Positions 15,136 through 23,891 of a stretch of DNA of 37,728 nt are shown here, in pieces (the stretch's first letter is position 1; each line of letters opens with the position of its first letter). The position numbers and the translations under genes were made by a program. The notes beneath the pieces were generated by a model. The model saw only the letters and a list, made by a program, of their open reading frames with translations, did not search any database and was not told the DNA's origin. Source of the stretch: Hyphomicrobiales bacterium (GTDB lineage: Bacteria; Pseudomonadota; Alphaproteobacteria; Rhizobiales; Rhizobiaceae); NCBI GenBank assembly GCA_900471925.1, contig UCGV01000046.1, forward strand, positions 1-37,728. Direction: 5' to 3'.

Positions 15136-15570
15136 CTATTCCTCCACCAAAAGCAACTTGCGGAAGAATTTGCGGCTGTGGCCCTTGGGGTAATCGTCGA
15201 TCGCGCCGAACATCGTATAGCCCTGCTTCTCGTAGAAGCCTGGCGCCTGGAAGGTGAATGTATCGAGCCAGATGCCGATGCAGGTTTCGTTCTTTGCCCA
15301 ATCCTCTGCCTGGCGCAGCAGGCTTGAACCGTGGCCGTGGCCGCGCAGTGCCTCCGGCACGAAGAGCAGGTCCACGAAGAGCCAGTCGTAATAGGATTTC
15401 GCGGAGAGCCCGCCCAGCACCTGGCCTGATGCATCCGATAGCGTGATGACGAGCGGCTTGTACCTGTCATTGCCCGTTTTCATCAGGTTGAAGGCAAGCA
15501 GCGGATTGAGGATTGCGAGGCGGTCGGCCTCCGTCGGCTCGGCGATCAGGCGGGTGGTGATCTCGGTCAT
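15136..15570 (-). CDS. GNAT-family N-acetyltransferase
   Basis: This 144-aa protein has the GNAT fold. LFVDLLFVPEALRGHGHGSSLLRQAEDWAK contains the acetyl-CoA-binding RGxGxG pattern (about residues 76-81), and LDTFTFQAPGFYEKQGYTMFGAIDDYPKGHSRKFFRK gives the last beta strand and the helix of the family. The GAIDDYPxGHxxxFxxK ending is typical of a subgroup of small bacterial GNATs. The substrate is unknown. ATG 15570 is used. It is codirectional with the 138-aa gene 100 bp downstream and divergent from the hydrolase gene. Confidence 0.85.
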   Translation of the reverse strand: MTEITTRLIAEPTEADRLAILNPLLAFNLMKTGNDRYKPLVITLSDASGQVLGGLSAKSYYDWLFVDLLFVPEALRGHGHGSSLLRQAEDWAKNETCIGIWLDTFTFQAPGFYEKQGYTMFGAIDDYPKGHSRKFFRKLLLVEE

Positions 15571-15733
15571 AGCGGGGCTCGCAGGGATCTGATGAAAACC
15601 ATGGCGTAGCGGCGCGGGGTGAAGCTTTCGTGAAATTCGCGCTCACATCGCTTCTGGCACGCCGCTTCTGGATTGTATGCGCGACCTGTCATACAACAGG
15701 GACTGCAGCGTTCGCCATGCTGGAAGGGTGTTC

Positions 15734-17389
15734 ATGCGACAGTCCATGATAGCTTTCGTCAGGCCGCTTTCCGATCCCGGCCTCGTCTTCGCGCTTATCG
15801 GCTTCTGCCTGTCGCTGACGCCGAGCCTCATGCCGCGCGCCTGGTTCGTGCAGGGGGCGCTTTCGGGCACCTGTGCTGCCGCCGGCTATGCCTTTGGCGC
15901 CTTGCTGCAATGGCTCTGGATCTATCTCGAGATACCGCCGATCCGGCTTGCCGCCGGGCGGGCCATTCGCATTGCGGCGTGCATCACCGGTATCGTGATT
16001 GCCGCTCTCTTCGTCTGGCAATCATCATCAGGGCAGAATTCCGTGCGGGCGCTGATGCAGCTTCCGCCCGTCGCCACGGTGGAGCCGCTGTTCCTGGTGC
16101 TGGTGGCGGCTATCGTCTTCATACTGCTTCTCGCGATCGGCCGGCTGTTCCGGCTGACGGTGCTTGCAAGCTATGTCAGGGCCAGCCGCTATATTCCGCG
16201 CCGGCTCGCCGCCGTTGCCGGAACGGTCCTGTCGCTCTTCGTGTTCTGGACCATTGCCGATGGGCTGCTCTTCCATCTGGCGCTGCGCCTGGTCGATTCC
16301 TCCTTCCGGGAGGCCGATGCGTTGATAGACGACGATACCCCAATGCCCGCAGATCCTGGCCGCACGGGCAGTGCCGCCTCGCTGGTCAACTGGGACGAGC
16401 TCGGCCGGCAGGGCCGCCATTTCGTCACATCAGGCCCGACCGCGGAGGAGATCGGCGCTTTCCTGCAGGCGAAGGCGCAACAGCCGATCCGCGTCTATGT
16501 CGGCCTCAACAGCGCCGATGATGCCGAGGCGCGCGCCAGGCTGGCGCTTGCCGAACTCAAGCGCCAGGGCGCCTTCGAGCGCGCGAACCTCGTCGTCATC
16601 GTGCCCACAGGCACCGGCTGGATCGATCCGGAGGCGATGAATCCCCTGGAATATCTGCTGCGCGGCGATGTGGCTGAGGTGGCGGTGCAATATTCCTATC
16701 TCAGCAGCTGGCTCTCGCTGATGGTGGAGCCCGAATATGGATCGGATACGGCGCGTGCGCTGTTCAACGAAATCTACAGCTATTGGAACACGCTGCCGCG
16801 CGACCACCGCCCGAAACTCTATCTGCACGGCCTCAGCCTCGGCGCGCTGAACTCGCAGCTCTCGGTCAATCTCTACGATGTGTTCGCTGATCCCTTCCAG
16901 GGTGCGCTCTGGAGCGGGCCGCCCTTCGCCAGCGCCACCTGGAACTATGTCACGGCACACCGCAACCCCGGCTCACCTGCCTGGCTGCCGGAATTCCGCG
17001 ACAGCAGCATGATCCGCTTCGCCAACCAGCAGACCTCGGCCAATCAGCCGGACAGACCCTGGAGCCCGGTGCGCATCGTCTTCCTGCAATATGCAAGCGA
17101 CCCCGTAACCTTCTTCGACTGGCGGGCGCTCTACCGCGAACCGCAGTGGATGCAAGGCAAACGAGGCCCCGACGTCTCGCCCGACTTCCGCTGGTACCCC
17201 ATCGTTACGGCCCTCCAACTCGGCTTCGACGCGATGATCGCCACGACCTCGCCGATGGGCTACGGCCATGTCTACGCGCCGCAGCATTATATCGATGCGT
17301 GGCTTGCGGTGACGGACCCGCCGGGATGGACGGCGGAGGAGGTGGGAAGGTTGAAGACAAAGTTCATGGAGGCATCAGGCGGGAAGTAA
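15734..17389 (+). CDS. Membrane-anchored alpha/beta-hydrolase family protein
   Basis: This 551-aa protein has four or more N-terminal membrane segments (about residues 10-190) followed by a cytoplasmic or periplasmic alpha/beta-hydrolase domain. It corresponds to the Abhydrolase_9_N plus Abhydrolase_9 pair. The nucleophile elbow is GLSLG in LYLHGLSLGALNSQ; the first helix region has the family run VYVGLNSADDAEARARLALAEL, and GYGHVYAPQHYIDAW near the end probably supplies the catalytic His. ATG 15734 has GAAGGG at good spacing; the earlier start at 15677 lacks one. Its substrate is unknown. It interrupts the run of phage-like minus-strand genes and looks like an ordinary host gene. Confidence 0.85.
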   Translation: MRQSMIAFVRPLSDPGLVFALIGFCLSLTPSLMPRAWFVQGALSGTCAAAGYAFGALLQWLWIYLEIPPIRLAAGRAIRIAACITGIVIAALFVWQSSSGQNSVRALMQLPPVATVEPLFLVLVAAIVFILLLAIGRLFRLTVLASYVRASRYIPRRLAAVAGTVLSLFVFWTIADGLLFHLALRLVDSSFREADALIDDDTPMPADPGRTGSAASLVNWDELGRQGRHFVTSGPTAEEIGAFLQAKAQQPIRVYVGLNSADDAEARARLALAELKRQGAFERANLVVIVPTGTGWIDPEAMNPLEYLLRGDVAEVAVQYSYLSSWLSLMVEPEYGSDTARALFNEIYSYWNTLPRDHRPKLYLHGLSLGALNSQLSVNLYDVFADPFQGALWSGPPFASATWNYVTAHRNPGSPAWLPEFRDSSMIRFANQQTSANQPDRPWSPVRIVFLQYASDPVTFFDWRALYREPQWMQGKRGPDVSPDFRWYPIVTALQLGFDAMIATTSPMGYGHVYAPQHYIDAWLAVTDPPGWTAEEVGRLKTKFMEASGGK

Positions 17390-17446
17390 GGGGTAGCCAC
17401 GTCTTCTTGCGAGTCAGAGATGTCTGGTCTTCACCAATGCAAGACG

Positions 17447-19930
17447 TCAGCGATTGAGCATGAACAGTTCATATGCGTTGGCGATTTCATCATGCGTTGG
17501 CTTCTTGCCGTTCCTCTTCGTCAGTTCGGCGTCAAATTCCATCCTGAGATTGCGCGGAACATCTTCATATTGCACGGCGATATCATAACTCTGATCGTCG
17601 GTAAGCGAGTTGGCCTGATAGAGGTAGCCGTAGCTCTTTGAAGGAGCCGCGCTGCTGAAGAAAGAGTCCGGCGTGCTGATGACGATCGGGAACAGCAGGC
17701 GGTCGATCATTTTCTGGATATCGCTTTGCGTCGGGTTCTGGCCGTCGTTCTTGTCCTTGAACTCATCCATCTGATCGAGGAGTGCCGACCGGAACTGAGC
17801 GACGCGGCGCGGCACAGTGTCGGAAGTGGCATAGCCGCCGTCCTGGGTGAGGAGGCCGAGCGTTTCGAGTTGGGGCTTCGAGAGTTCATAGGCGGTGTTG
17901 ATATCCAGGCTTTCGAGCCGCGCCTTGCGCAGGTCCGTGAGTGCCGTCTGTCGCCAGCCGGTGACCTTTTCCCAATCCTTGTCTGCGAGCTTGGGGCGGT
18001 ATTGGAGGAGATCGATCTGCGAGAAGGCAGCCGGATCGCGGGCGAACTCGGTCTGCAGGTCGTAGAGCGTCTGCGTATCGGTCGCCGGCTGGCCGTAGGC
18101 GCGGACTTTTTCCTTGTAGTCGATGAGCGTGCCCATGCCCGTCGGGCCGATGGCCTGGCGCAGGTGGACGGGCAGTTTCGTCGGGTCGAAGGTCGGGTCT
18201 GATATGACCTGGTTATTGGCCCATTCCTGCACCTGCACGCGCTGGGCGTCGAGCGACTTCTTCAGCGAGACGGTATAGCCGTTGAGCTGCGCTTCCGTGG
18301 CGGCACGCAGCGCCGGGTCGGTGATGCTGTTCAGGCTCTCTTCGATCCGGCGCAGGCCCTCGGGATTGTAGTTCGGCAGGGTCGTGGTCTTCTCGTCGAC
18401 GGTGCCGGATGTGCGGAAGCTGACGACCTCGTTTGCGGCGTGGGCGGTCAGCGCGGTATCGCCGGCACGTTTCGGATCGGGGCCGAGCACGAGGACGTTG
18501 CCGTCGGCATCGTAGCCGCGGAAGAAGCCGATGCGGCCCTTGTCGGTGCCGCCGCTGCTTCCGACAACTTTCCTTTGCGCCGGGCCGAGCACGACGATGT
18601 CGCCGGGGCGGGGTGTCTGCGTCGGCAGGCCGAAATGGCGGAAGCTTGTGGCATCGGCCGCAGCGCTTCCAACGAGATTGGCGGGCGCTGCGGCGGTGCC
18701 GAGGAGGGCGCCGGTGACATCGCTCAGCCAGCCCCTCAGCGAGGGGTCGACCGTGGTGCCGGCGGCATTCTTCACGAAGCCTGCGAGCGCCAGATCGTCC
18801 TTCGCCTTGCCGGGGAAGGCGAGCGTGGCGGCGACGGTGCGGAAATCCTCAGGGCCGCTCGGCTGGCGCGGCGGGGTCTGAGCGGCGGATACCTGCGGGC
18901 CGGTGGTTTGTGAGCGGGCGGTTTGTGGGGCTGCGGTCTTGCCCGCCGAAGGCCGCGCGCCAAGCGTGCGGACTTTCCCGGTTCCTTTGTCGGCGCTCTC
19001 CGTTTCGGGGCTGCCGGTCTGCGGCTGGCCACCCGTGCCGGCATCGGCGCTTGCGGCGGGCGCTGCGGGCGAGGAGCCGGCGCCGGCGTCGGGCGCACCG
19101 GTATAGGTCGGCAGCCGGCCGGCAATGATATCGCTGCTGTTATGCCGGGCCTTTTCGTCCATCACCACGGGAGAGAACGTCTTCAGCAGCTCGGTCCTGG
19201 TGGCGGGCAGCAGGCCGGGAGCGGCTTTCACATATTCTTCGGCCTTGATGGCGCTGTCATTGGCCATGCGCAGCGCGACGTTCTTCGTGGTGTCGGAGAC
19301 GAACCGGGCGCGTTCCTGGTCGAGCCTTTCCTTGGTCCAGCCCTGCATGTGGCCCTGATGCTCGATTTCGGCCACACCCTTGCCGATCTCGGCATCCACC
19401 TTGGCCGGATCGTTGTAGACGGCGACGGCATTGGCGCTGGCGGATTTGATGCTGTTGGCCGAGGTCTCGGCAAACCATGCCTTGCGCTGGTCGAATGTGT
19501 GGCGGATCGTGCTGTCCAGCAGCGTGTTCATGCTGGCGCGGCTGGTCTCTTCATAGGTGCGGGCGGCGCCCGGCGTCAGGCCCTTGCCGAATTCGGCGCG
19601 CTTCTGCTCGGCCAGCTTTTCGAAGGCAGCGCGGCCTTCCACGGCGGCGCGGCCGGTCAGCGTCAGGAAGCCGCTCTTGCCGTAAAGCCCGTCGCGCTGC
19701 CAGTCGTTGAGCTTCGTCTGCGCATCCTTGGCGGAATTGGCATTGTCGAGCTTTTCCACCTCGACCACGGCGTCGCCCAGCGTGCCCATGCCGGTGGCGA
19801 GCCCCTGCATGCCCTTGCCGATCGCGGAGCCGAAAGCCTCTGCATCGGCCTGCACGGTGAGGCCCTCGGTATATTCGGGGCGGAGCGCGACGTGCTGTTG
19901 CGTATCCTGATAAGTCGGAACAGTCGGCAT
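17447..19930 (-). CDS. Large podovirus internal virion protein with degenerate CHAP-like domain
   Basis: This 827-aa protein begins with MPTVPTY, a start seen in internal virion proteins of podovirus-like prophages. Residues 1-270 are mostly helical, followed by an Ala/Pro/Ser/Thr/Gly-rich linker (about 275-360). A domain at about 365-506 resembles the CHAP/TIGR02594 type of peptidoglycan hydrolase: PRPGDIVVLG and GRIGFFRGYDADGNVLVLG match its PRPGDxVVL and GHVGFF...VLVLGGN patterns. The nucleophile (WCAxFV) is replaced by ALAGFV (L382) and the catalytic His (GHVGF) by GRIGFF (R466), so hydrolase activity is unlikely. A helical C-terminal 300 residues follow. By position it corresponds to T7 gp15/gp16 ejection proteins. 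ATG 19930 is preceded by GAGGTG. It follows the gp14-like gene by 67 bp. Confidence 0.8.
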   Translation of the reverse strand: MPTVPTYQDTQQHVALRPEYTEGLTVQADAEAFGSAIGKGMQGLATGMGTLGDAVVEVEKLDNANSAKDAQTKLNDWQRDGLYGKSGFLTLTGRAAVEGRAAFEKLAEQKRAEFGKGLTPGAARTYEETSRASMNTLLDSTIRHTFDQRKAWFAETSANSIKSASANAVAVYNDPAKVDAEIGKGVAEIEHQGHMQGWTKERLDQERARFVSDTTKNVALRMANDSAIKAEEYVKAAPGLLPATRTELLKTFSPVVMDEKARHNSSDIIAGRLPTYTGAPDAGAGSSPAAPAASADAGTGGQPQTGSPETESADKGTGKVRTLGARPSAGKTAAPQTARSQTTGPQVSAAQTPPRQPSGPEDFRTVAATLAFPGKAKDDLALAGFVKNAAGTTVDPSLRGWLSDVTGALLGTAAAPANLVGSAAADATSFRHFGLPTQTPRPGDIVVLGPAQRKVVGSSGGTDKGRIGFFRGYDADGNVLVLGPDPKRAGDTALTAHAANEVVSFRTSGTVDEKTTTLPNYNPEGLRRIEESLNSITDPALRAATEAQLNGYTVSLKKSLDAQRVQVQEWANNQVISDPTFDPTKLPVHLRQAIGPTGMGTLIDYKEKVRAYGQPATDTQTLYDLQTEFARDPAAFSQIDLLQYRPKLADKDWEKVTGWRQTALTDLRKARLESLDINTAYELSKPQLETLGLLTQDGGYATSDTVPRRVAQFRSALLDQMDEFKDKNDGQNPTQSDIQKMIDRLLFPIVISTPDSFFSSAAPSKSYGYLYQANSLTDDQSYDIAVQYEDVPRNLRMEFDAELTKRNGKKPTHDEIANAYELFMLNR

Positions 19931-19997
19931 GCATCACCTCACTTCTTTTTTCCGCAATTCCGGACGCAAAACCGCGGCACACTTTTGCTGGAATTGC

Positions 19998-20507
19998 TTA
20001 GAAATAACCCAGGGCCTTTCCCTGCGAGTAGACTTTGCCCGTGCCACCGAGCACCGTGCCGAAGGCTTCGAGATAGCCGCCCTTCACGGCGGCATCGGCG
20101 CGCATGCGGTCGAGCTTGGCGCTGGCCAGCTGGTTGGTGCCCTGCACCTTGTAGCCATAGGCTTCGCGATAGGCGTTGGTGCGTACGTTCAGCGCATCGA
20201 TCTCGCCCATCTTGGCGGTGTCGACGATCGTATCGAGCGGCGAGCCGAAGGAGAGGTCGATGCCATTTGCGGCGATCGCGGCTTTCTGGCGGCCCTCGAG
20301 CTGCGCCGTCTGCAGGCGCTTCTGCTGCTCTTCCTGCTTGCCACGGTCGATCGCGTCCTTCGCCTGCTTGTCGGCGATCTCGGCATTCATTTCGGCGACC
20401 TGGGCATTGTATTTGTTGGCTTCGGCCGTCGCCTTCGCCTGCTGCACCTGGCCGGCCGCGCCCAGCAGCGTCGAGCCCAATGTCAGTGCCAGACCGAGAT
20501 CACACAT
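19998..20507 (-). CDS. T7 gp14-like internal virion protein B
   Basis: This 169-aa protein fits the internal virion protein B family. A hydrophobic N-terminus (LGLALTLGSTLLGAAGQVQQAKA) is followed by an Ala/Gln/Lys-rich coiled-coil region (YNAQVAEMNAEIADKQAKDAIDRGKQEEQQKRLQTAQLEGRQ) and the typical GIDLSFGSPLDTIVDTAKMGEIDALNVRTNAYREAYGYKVQ. In T7 this protein helps form the channel that carries DNA through the outer membrane. ATG 20507 has GGGAG before it and overlaps the end of the upstream gene by 8 bp; longer frames are spurious. Confidence 0.85.
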   Translation of the reverse strand: MCDLGLALTLGSTLLGAAGQVQQAKATAEANKYNAQVAEMNAEIADKQAKDAIDRGKQEEQQKRLQTAQLEGRQKAAIAANGIDLSFGSPLDTIVDTAKMGEIDALNVRTNAYREAYGYKVQGTNQLASAKLDRMRADAAVKGGYLEAFGTVLGGTGKVYSQGKALGYF

Positions 20508-20976
20508 CCGCGTCTCCCATTTCGAACAGGTGGAATGGCTGGCCGTTGATCTCCACGGGGTCAAACAGCCGGAAGCCCAGCCATTCGAGCCAGCGGATGG
20601 AGATCGTGTTGCGCGCATCCACGAGGTTTCTGAGCAAGCGATAGCGGCCCAACAGTTGAGCCGGCCAATCGCGCGAAATCCGCAGGAAGCCGCGGAAATT
20701 CCTTTCCACCGCGTCGGTGCCGAGCAGCCAGGGCGCGCCGACGCCGGTGAGGATGCTGATATCACCGACACCCCACATCACCTGGGGACGGCCATCGAAG
20801 AGGGCGGTCCAGACTTCGGAGGAGTGGCGGTAGGAGAAGGAGAGTGCGGAGAGCGGCGATCGGCCGGAGGCGGCAAAGACCTCCGCGCGGTCGGCCGCGC
20901 GCATGCGCCCTGCGATTTCCCTGATATGCTCCGGCCGCGCCGGGATAATGCTGATTTCAGCGGCCAAGGGTGACAT
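20500..20976 (-). CDS. T7 gp13-like internal virion protein A (DUF2833, GNAT-like)
   Basis: This 158-aa protein has the DUF2833/gp13 pattern: IIPARPEHIREIAGRMRAADRAEV, then ALSFSYRHSSEVWTALFDGRPQVMWGVG, GVGAPWLLGTDAVE and a GNAT-like end, LVDARNTISIRWLEWLGFRLFDP. The family is related to acetyltransferases but acts as a virion assembly factor. ATG 20976 overlaps the end of the gp12-like gene by 20 bp, and its stop overlaps the gp14-like start, as expected in a tightly packed phage operon. Confidence 0.85.
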   Translation of the reverse strand: MSPLAAEISIIPARPEHIREIAGRMRAADRAEVFAASGRSPLSALSFSYRHSSEVWTALFDGRPQVMWGVGDISILTGVGAPWLLGTDAVERNFRGFLRISRDWPAQLLGRYRLLRNLVDARNTISIRWLEWLGFRLFDPVEINGQPFHLFEMGDADV

Positions 20977-23050
20977 CCGGCATGATCGAGAGAATGGTCA
21001 TCGGCAGCGGGTCGAACTGCTTCACCCACATGGCGCCGCTGGTGTTCCAGTCCCAATAGGGGGTGATGGTGAGATCGCCGGTATAGAGGCTGATCGCCTC
21101 ATCCCAGTTCTCGTTGCGGCGCTGCTTGTATTCCACCAGCGTTCCGCTGTCCCGCTCACCATCCTCCGGCCCGGTGAAGATGCCGCGCGTATTCTCCACC
21201 CGGAAGGTCACTTCGGAGACGGATTTCGAGCGGCCCTGCACGGTGCCGAGGCCCTGTACCTGGCCGACATCGAGATCCAGCGTCTCTATCGCCGCCGTCA
21301 CCGGCAGTCCGATATGGATTTTCGAGGCCGCATTCTGCAGGTGCACGCTTCCGTCAGTGACGGTGAGGTTGCGCACCACATTGCCATCGGCAAGCGCCAC
21401 CAGCGTCTGCCCTTCGAGATGGGAAAGCCCGTTCAGCACCGTGGCCGGCGGGCCGGAATAGGTGAGCCCGCAATCCACGAAGAAGGCATCCTGCACATCG
21501 TCGAAAGCGCGGCTGTGCAGGCGCTCGATATAGCGCTTTTGCACCCCGTCGATCGTGCGCCGCACGATGAAATAGGGAACGTCCTCGCCATCTTCCTCGA
21601 TCACGGTCACATCCTCGAAGCTGGCATCCGCACCGCTTTCATGGCGCGTCCAGGCCCAGACATCCTGCTCCTTCATGTAGGTCAGCGAGACCAGCGCGCC
21701 GTCATCGAGCACCACCCAGACGACGGAATCGGGCGCCTGCGCATAGTCCCAGGCCGAGATCTCGCGCCCTTTAAAGAGGTGGCGGGCAAGGATCGTCAGA
21801 TCCTTCCCCACATAGCTGTCCTGCGTATAGTCATAGGAGAAATCGCGCACCACGCCGCCGAGCCGCTGGGCAAAGAGCACGGTATTGCCGACGACGATCG
21901 GCTGCACGCGGGCGGCCCCGCGATAGCCCTGATTGTCGAGCTTGATGGCGGAAGGCGAGATGGCATCGGCCGCCGAGCCGCCGGTGACGATCCATTCCGA
22001 GCCTGACGTGAGCAGCAGCAGGCCGCGCACCGAGATCATCGAGCGGATTTCGTTGACCTGCCGGGCGCGGATGCGGAAGGTCACGGCATCGCTCGCCTTG
22101 GCCGGTGAGGAGACGCCGAAATTCTCATAGTTGGCGGATTGGCTGAGCCAGACGGCCTGGGGATCGTTCAGCGTCGCGGCAAAGGCGAGGCGCTGCTCGA
22201 TGAAGGTCACGCAGCGTGGATAATTGCCCGCCGCATTGAAAGGGTTGCGGCCCGCCTGCGGCGTGTCGGAAAGATCGGGCGTGATGTTCTCGTCGTCGAA
22301 GGTCAGGCCCGTCGTGCCGCCGACATAGCCGTAGATGCCGTTATCGTCGCGGTAGACGATATAGCGCGCAGCGCCCGTCACCGCTGTCCAGGTCACGCGG
22401 TTGATGCCGCCCTGGATGGCGAGGTCGTTGACCACGGAGCCGGCATTGGAGGGCAGGCTTTCCTCGCCGCTTTCGGCAACGGCGGAGACACGGTAGCGAT
22501 AGGTCGTCGCCACATAGCCGGTCTTGCCGGCGGTGTCGCCGGGCTTGGTGACGACAGGCGTTCCGGCCGGCGGGTTGATCAGCGGCTTGAAATCCACTGT
22601 CGTCAGCGTCCAGTTATTGTCGGCCAGACGCCCGAGTTTGCGCACGGGATGATCGACATGGCAGAGGTAGAGCACATCGGCTTCCTGCACGAAGACGAGA
22701 TCCTGCACCTGTGCGGCCGTATAGGGGCTGACGACCACGTAAGGGGCCGCGCCCGACAGCACCAGCCCGCCATCGCGGAAGATGCGGATATAGAGATCGC
22801 CGAATTCGAGGATGTAGGTCTGCTCGGTATTGAACTGGAAGCGGATCAGCCGCGCCCGTTTGGCGCTGTCTTTCACCTCGCTGATGAATTGCAGCCCGGC
22901 GCGGTTGGAGACGCCGCCATGCGGATGCACGAAGACATTCAGCGCCGTGCGCAAGCCACTCTGGTATTTGGCGAGATCGACGCGGGCACCGAGGGCGGGC
23001 GAAAGTTCGCCGCCGGTAAACGAGGGCTGGTAGGCGCGGAAATCAGCCAT
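20957..23050 (-). CDS. T7 gp12-like tail tubular protein B
   Basis: This 697-aa protein matches the nozzle/tail tubular protein B family, with the strong N-terminal signature PSFTGGELSPALGARVDLAKY, followed by GLRTALNVFVHPHGGVSNRAGLQFI. A fibronectin-III-like stretch (TYRYRVSAVAESGEESLPS) lies around residue 190. Later conserved parts include RLAFAATLNDPQAVWLSQSANYENF and SVRGLLLLTSGSEWIVTGG. In podoviruses it forms the lower tail through which DNA leaves. ATG 23050 overlaps the upstream stop by 8 bp. It is full length and shows no frameshift. Confidence 0.92.
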   Translation of the reverse strand: MADFRAYQPSFTGGELSPALGARVDLAKYQSGLRTALNVFVHPHGGVSNRAGLQFISEVKDSAKRARLIRFQFNTEQTYILEFGDLYIRIFRDGGLVLSGAAPYVVVSPYTAAQVQDLVFVQEADVLYLCHVDHPVRKLGRLADNNWTLTTVDFKPLINPPAGTPVVTKPGDTAGKTGYVATTYRYRVSAVAESGEESLPSNAGSVVNDLAIQGGINRVTWTAVTGAARYIVYRDDNGIYGYVGGTTGLTFDDENITPDLSDTPQAGRNPFNAAGNYPRCVTFIEQRLAFAATLNDPQAVWLSQSANYENFGVSSPAKASDAVTFRIRARQVNEIRSMISVRGLLLLTSGSEWIVTGGSAADAISPSAIKLDNQGYRGAARVQPIVVGNTVLFAQRLGGVVRDFSYDYTQDSYVGKDLTILARHLFKGREISAWDYAQAPDSVVWVVLDDGALVSLTYMKEQDVWAWTRHESGADASFEDVTVIEEDGEDVPYFIVRRTIDGVQKRYIERLHSRAFDDVQDAFFVDCGLTYSGPPATVLNGLSHLEGQTLVALADGNVVRNLTVTDGSVHLQNAASKIHIGLPVTAAIETLDLDVGQVQGLGTVQGRSKSVSEVTFRVENTRGIFTGPEDGERDSGTLVEYKQRRNENWDEAISLYTGDLTITPYWDWNTSGAMWVKQFDPLPMTILSIMPDVTLGR

Positions 23051-23678
23051 GAGCGCGCACCGCGATCAGCTCGCTCACGAAACTCTCGGTCGAGTGCCTG
23101 ACCTGATTGGCCTCGGCCTGCTCGGCGGCTGCCTGCGTGCTCTGGGCGAGCGCCATCGCATCGGCGCGGATCTTCGGATCGCGCGTCAGCGGCATGGCAA
23201 GGCGCACGGCAAGATGCCAGGAGAGCGCCTCGATGAAGAGCGGCGAATATTTCGTCGGGTCGGTGAGCCGGCCGGTATAGCGCAAGAGCGCTGGCGACAG
23301 ATCGCAATAGAGCCGGTCGCCTTCCAGCGCGTAAGGATATTGCATCTCGCGCCCGGCCTCGTCGAGTTCAGGGTTCAGCGTCTCGGGCGGAACGGAAGCG
23401 TCAGCGGCATAACGCTGCCTGATCCAGCGAATCTGCAGGCAATCGGCCGGCCGCGCATAGGAGTGGCGCCATACACCCGGCTTGTCATTGTCGAGCGCGC
23501 CCAGCGCCACCGTCTTGCTCGCCACTGCCCAGGGGAAGGATTGCAGCAGCACATCGCGGGTCTGCGCATAGAACTGATTGCAGGCGCGCGCCTCCGCGCT
23601 CTTTTCGGTGAGATCGTTGATATTGTCCTTGCCGATATTGGAAAGGGCGAGATTGCAGATCGAGACGACGGTAGCCAT
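23043..23678 (-). CDS. T7 gp11-like tail tubular protein A
   Basis: This 211-aa protein fits the gp11/adaptor family: VSICNLALSNIGKDNINDLTEKSAEARACNQFYAQTRDVLLQSFPWAVASK is the classic start, and LFIEALSWHLAVRLAMPLTRDPK the conserved C-terminal helix. It links portal to nozzle in T7-like tails. The start ATG 23678 has a perfect AGGAGG upstream. It is the first gene of the minus-strand module, which runs gp11, gp12, gp13, gp14 and gp15-like as in T7. No portal or capsid gene precedes it: the next gene upstream is a divergent LysR regulator. Confidence 0.9.
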   Translation of the reverse strand: MATVVSICNLALSNIGKDNINDLTEKSAEARACNQFYAQTRDVLLQSFPWAVASKTVALGALDNDKPGVWRHSYARPADCLQIRWIRQRYAADASVPPETLNPELDEAGREMQYPYALEGDRLYCDLSPALLRYTGRLTDPTKYSPLFIEALSWHLAVRLAMPLTRDPKIRADAMALAQSTQAAAEQAEANQVRHSTESFVSELIAVRAHG

Positions 23679-23811
23679 GGGCGAACCTCCTGGGGTTTGG
23701 CACATGGGTAGGGTAGGGATGGTTGTCGGGGTGAAGTCTTGGCGGCTTCGTGCTGACGGCCGTGGAGGTTGTGCCGCGGGGACGCTTCAATATGGATAGA
23801 CTACCATTTCC

Positions 23812-23826
23812 ATTCCCCCAGGGAAT
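23812..23826. promoter_or_regulatory. Putative LysR operator (ATTCC-N5-GGAAT) upstream of the lysR gene
   Basis: ATTCCC (23812-23817) and GGGAAT (23821-23826) surround CCA. The dyad fits the T-N11-A layout of LysR-type sites. The same 15-bp plan recurs at 24792-24806 before the dehydrogenase gene, which supports a shared regulator. It lies 66 bp before the TTG start at 23892, and the first tail gene of the phage module is divergent on the other side. Confidence 0.55.
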
Positions 23827-23891
23827 ATCAACTTTCATCCCACCATGCTAAACCTCACCCACCCGCACCCACCTGCGCAAGGAGCCCAGCA

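Noticed and set aside
15734..23678. A complete prophage
   Set aside because: No integrase, repressor, terminase, portal, capsid or lysis gene and no visible attachment repeats; only the tail and ejection part is present.
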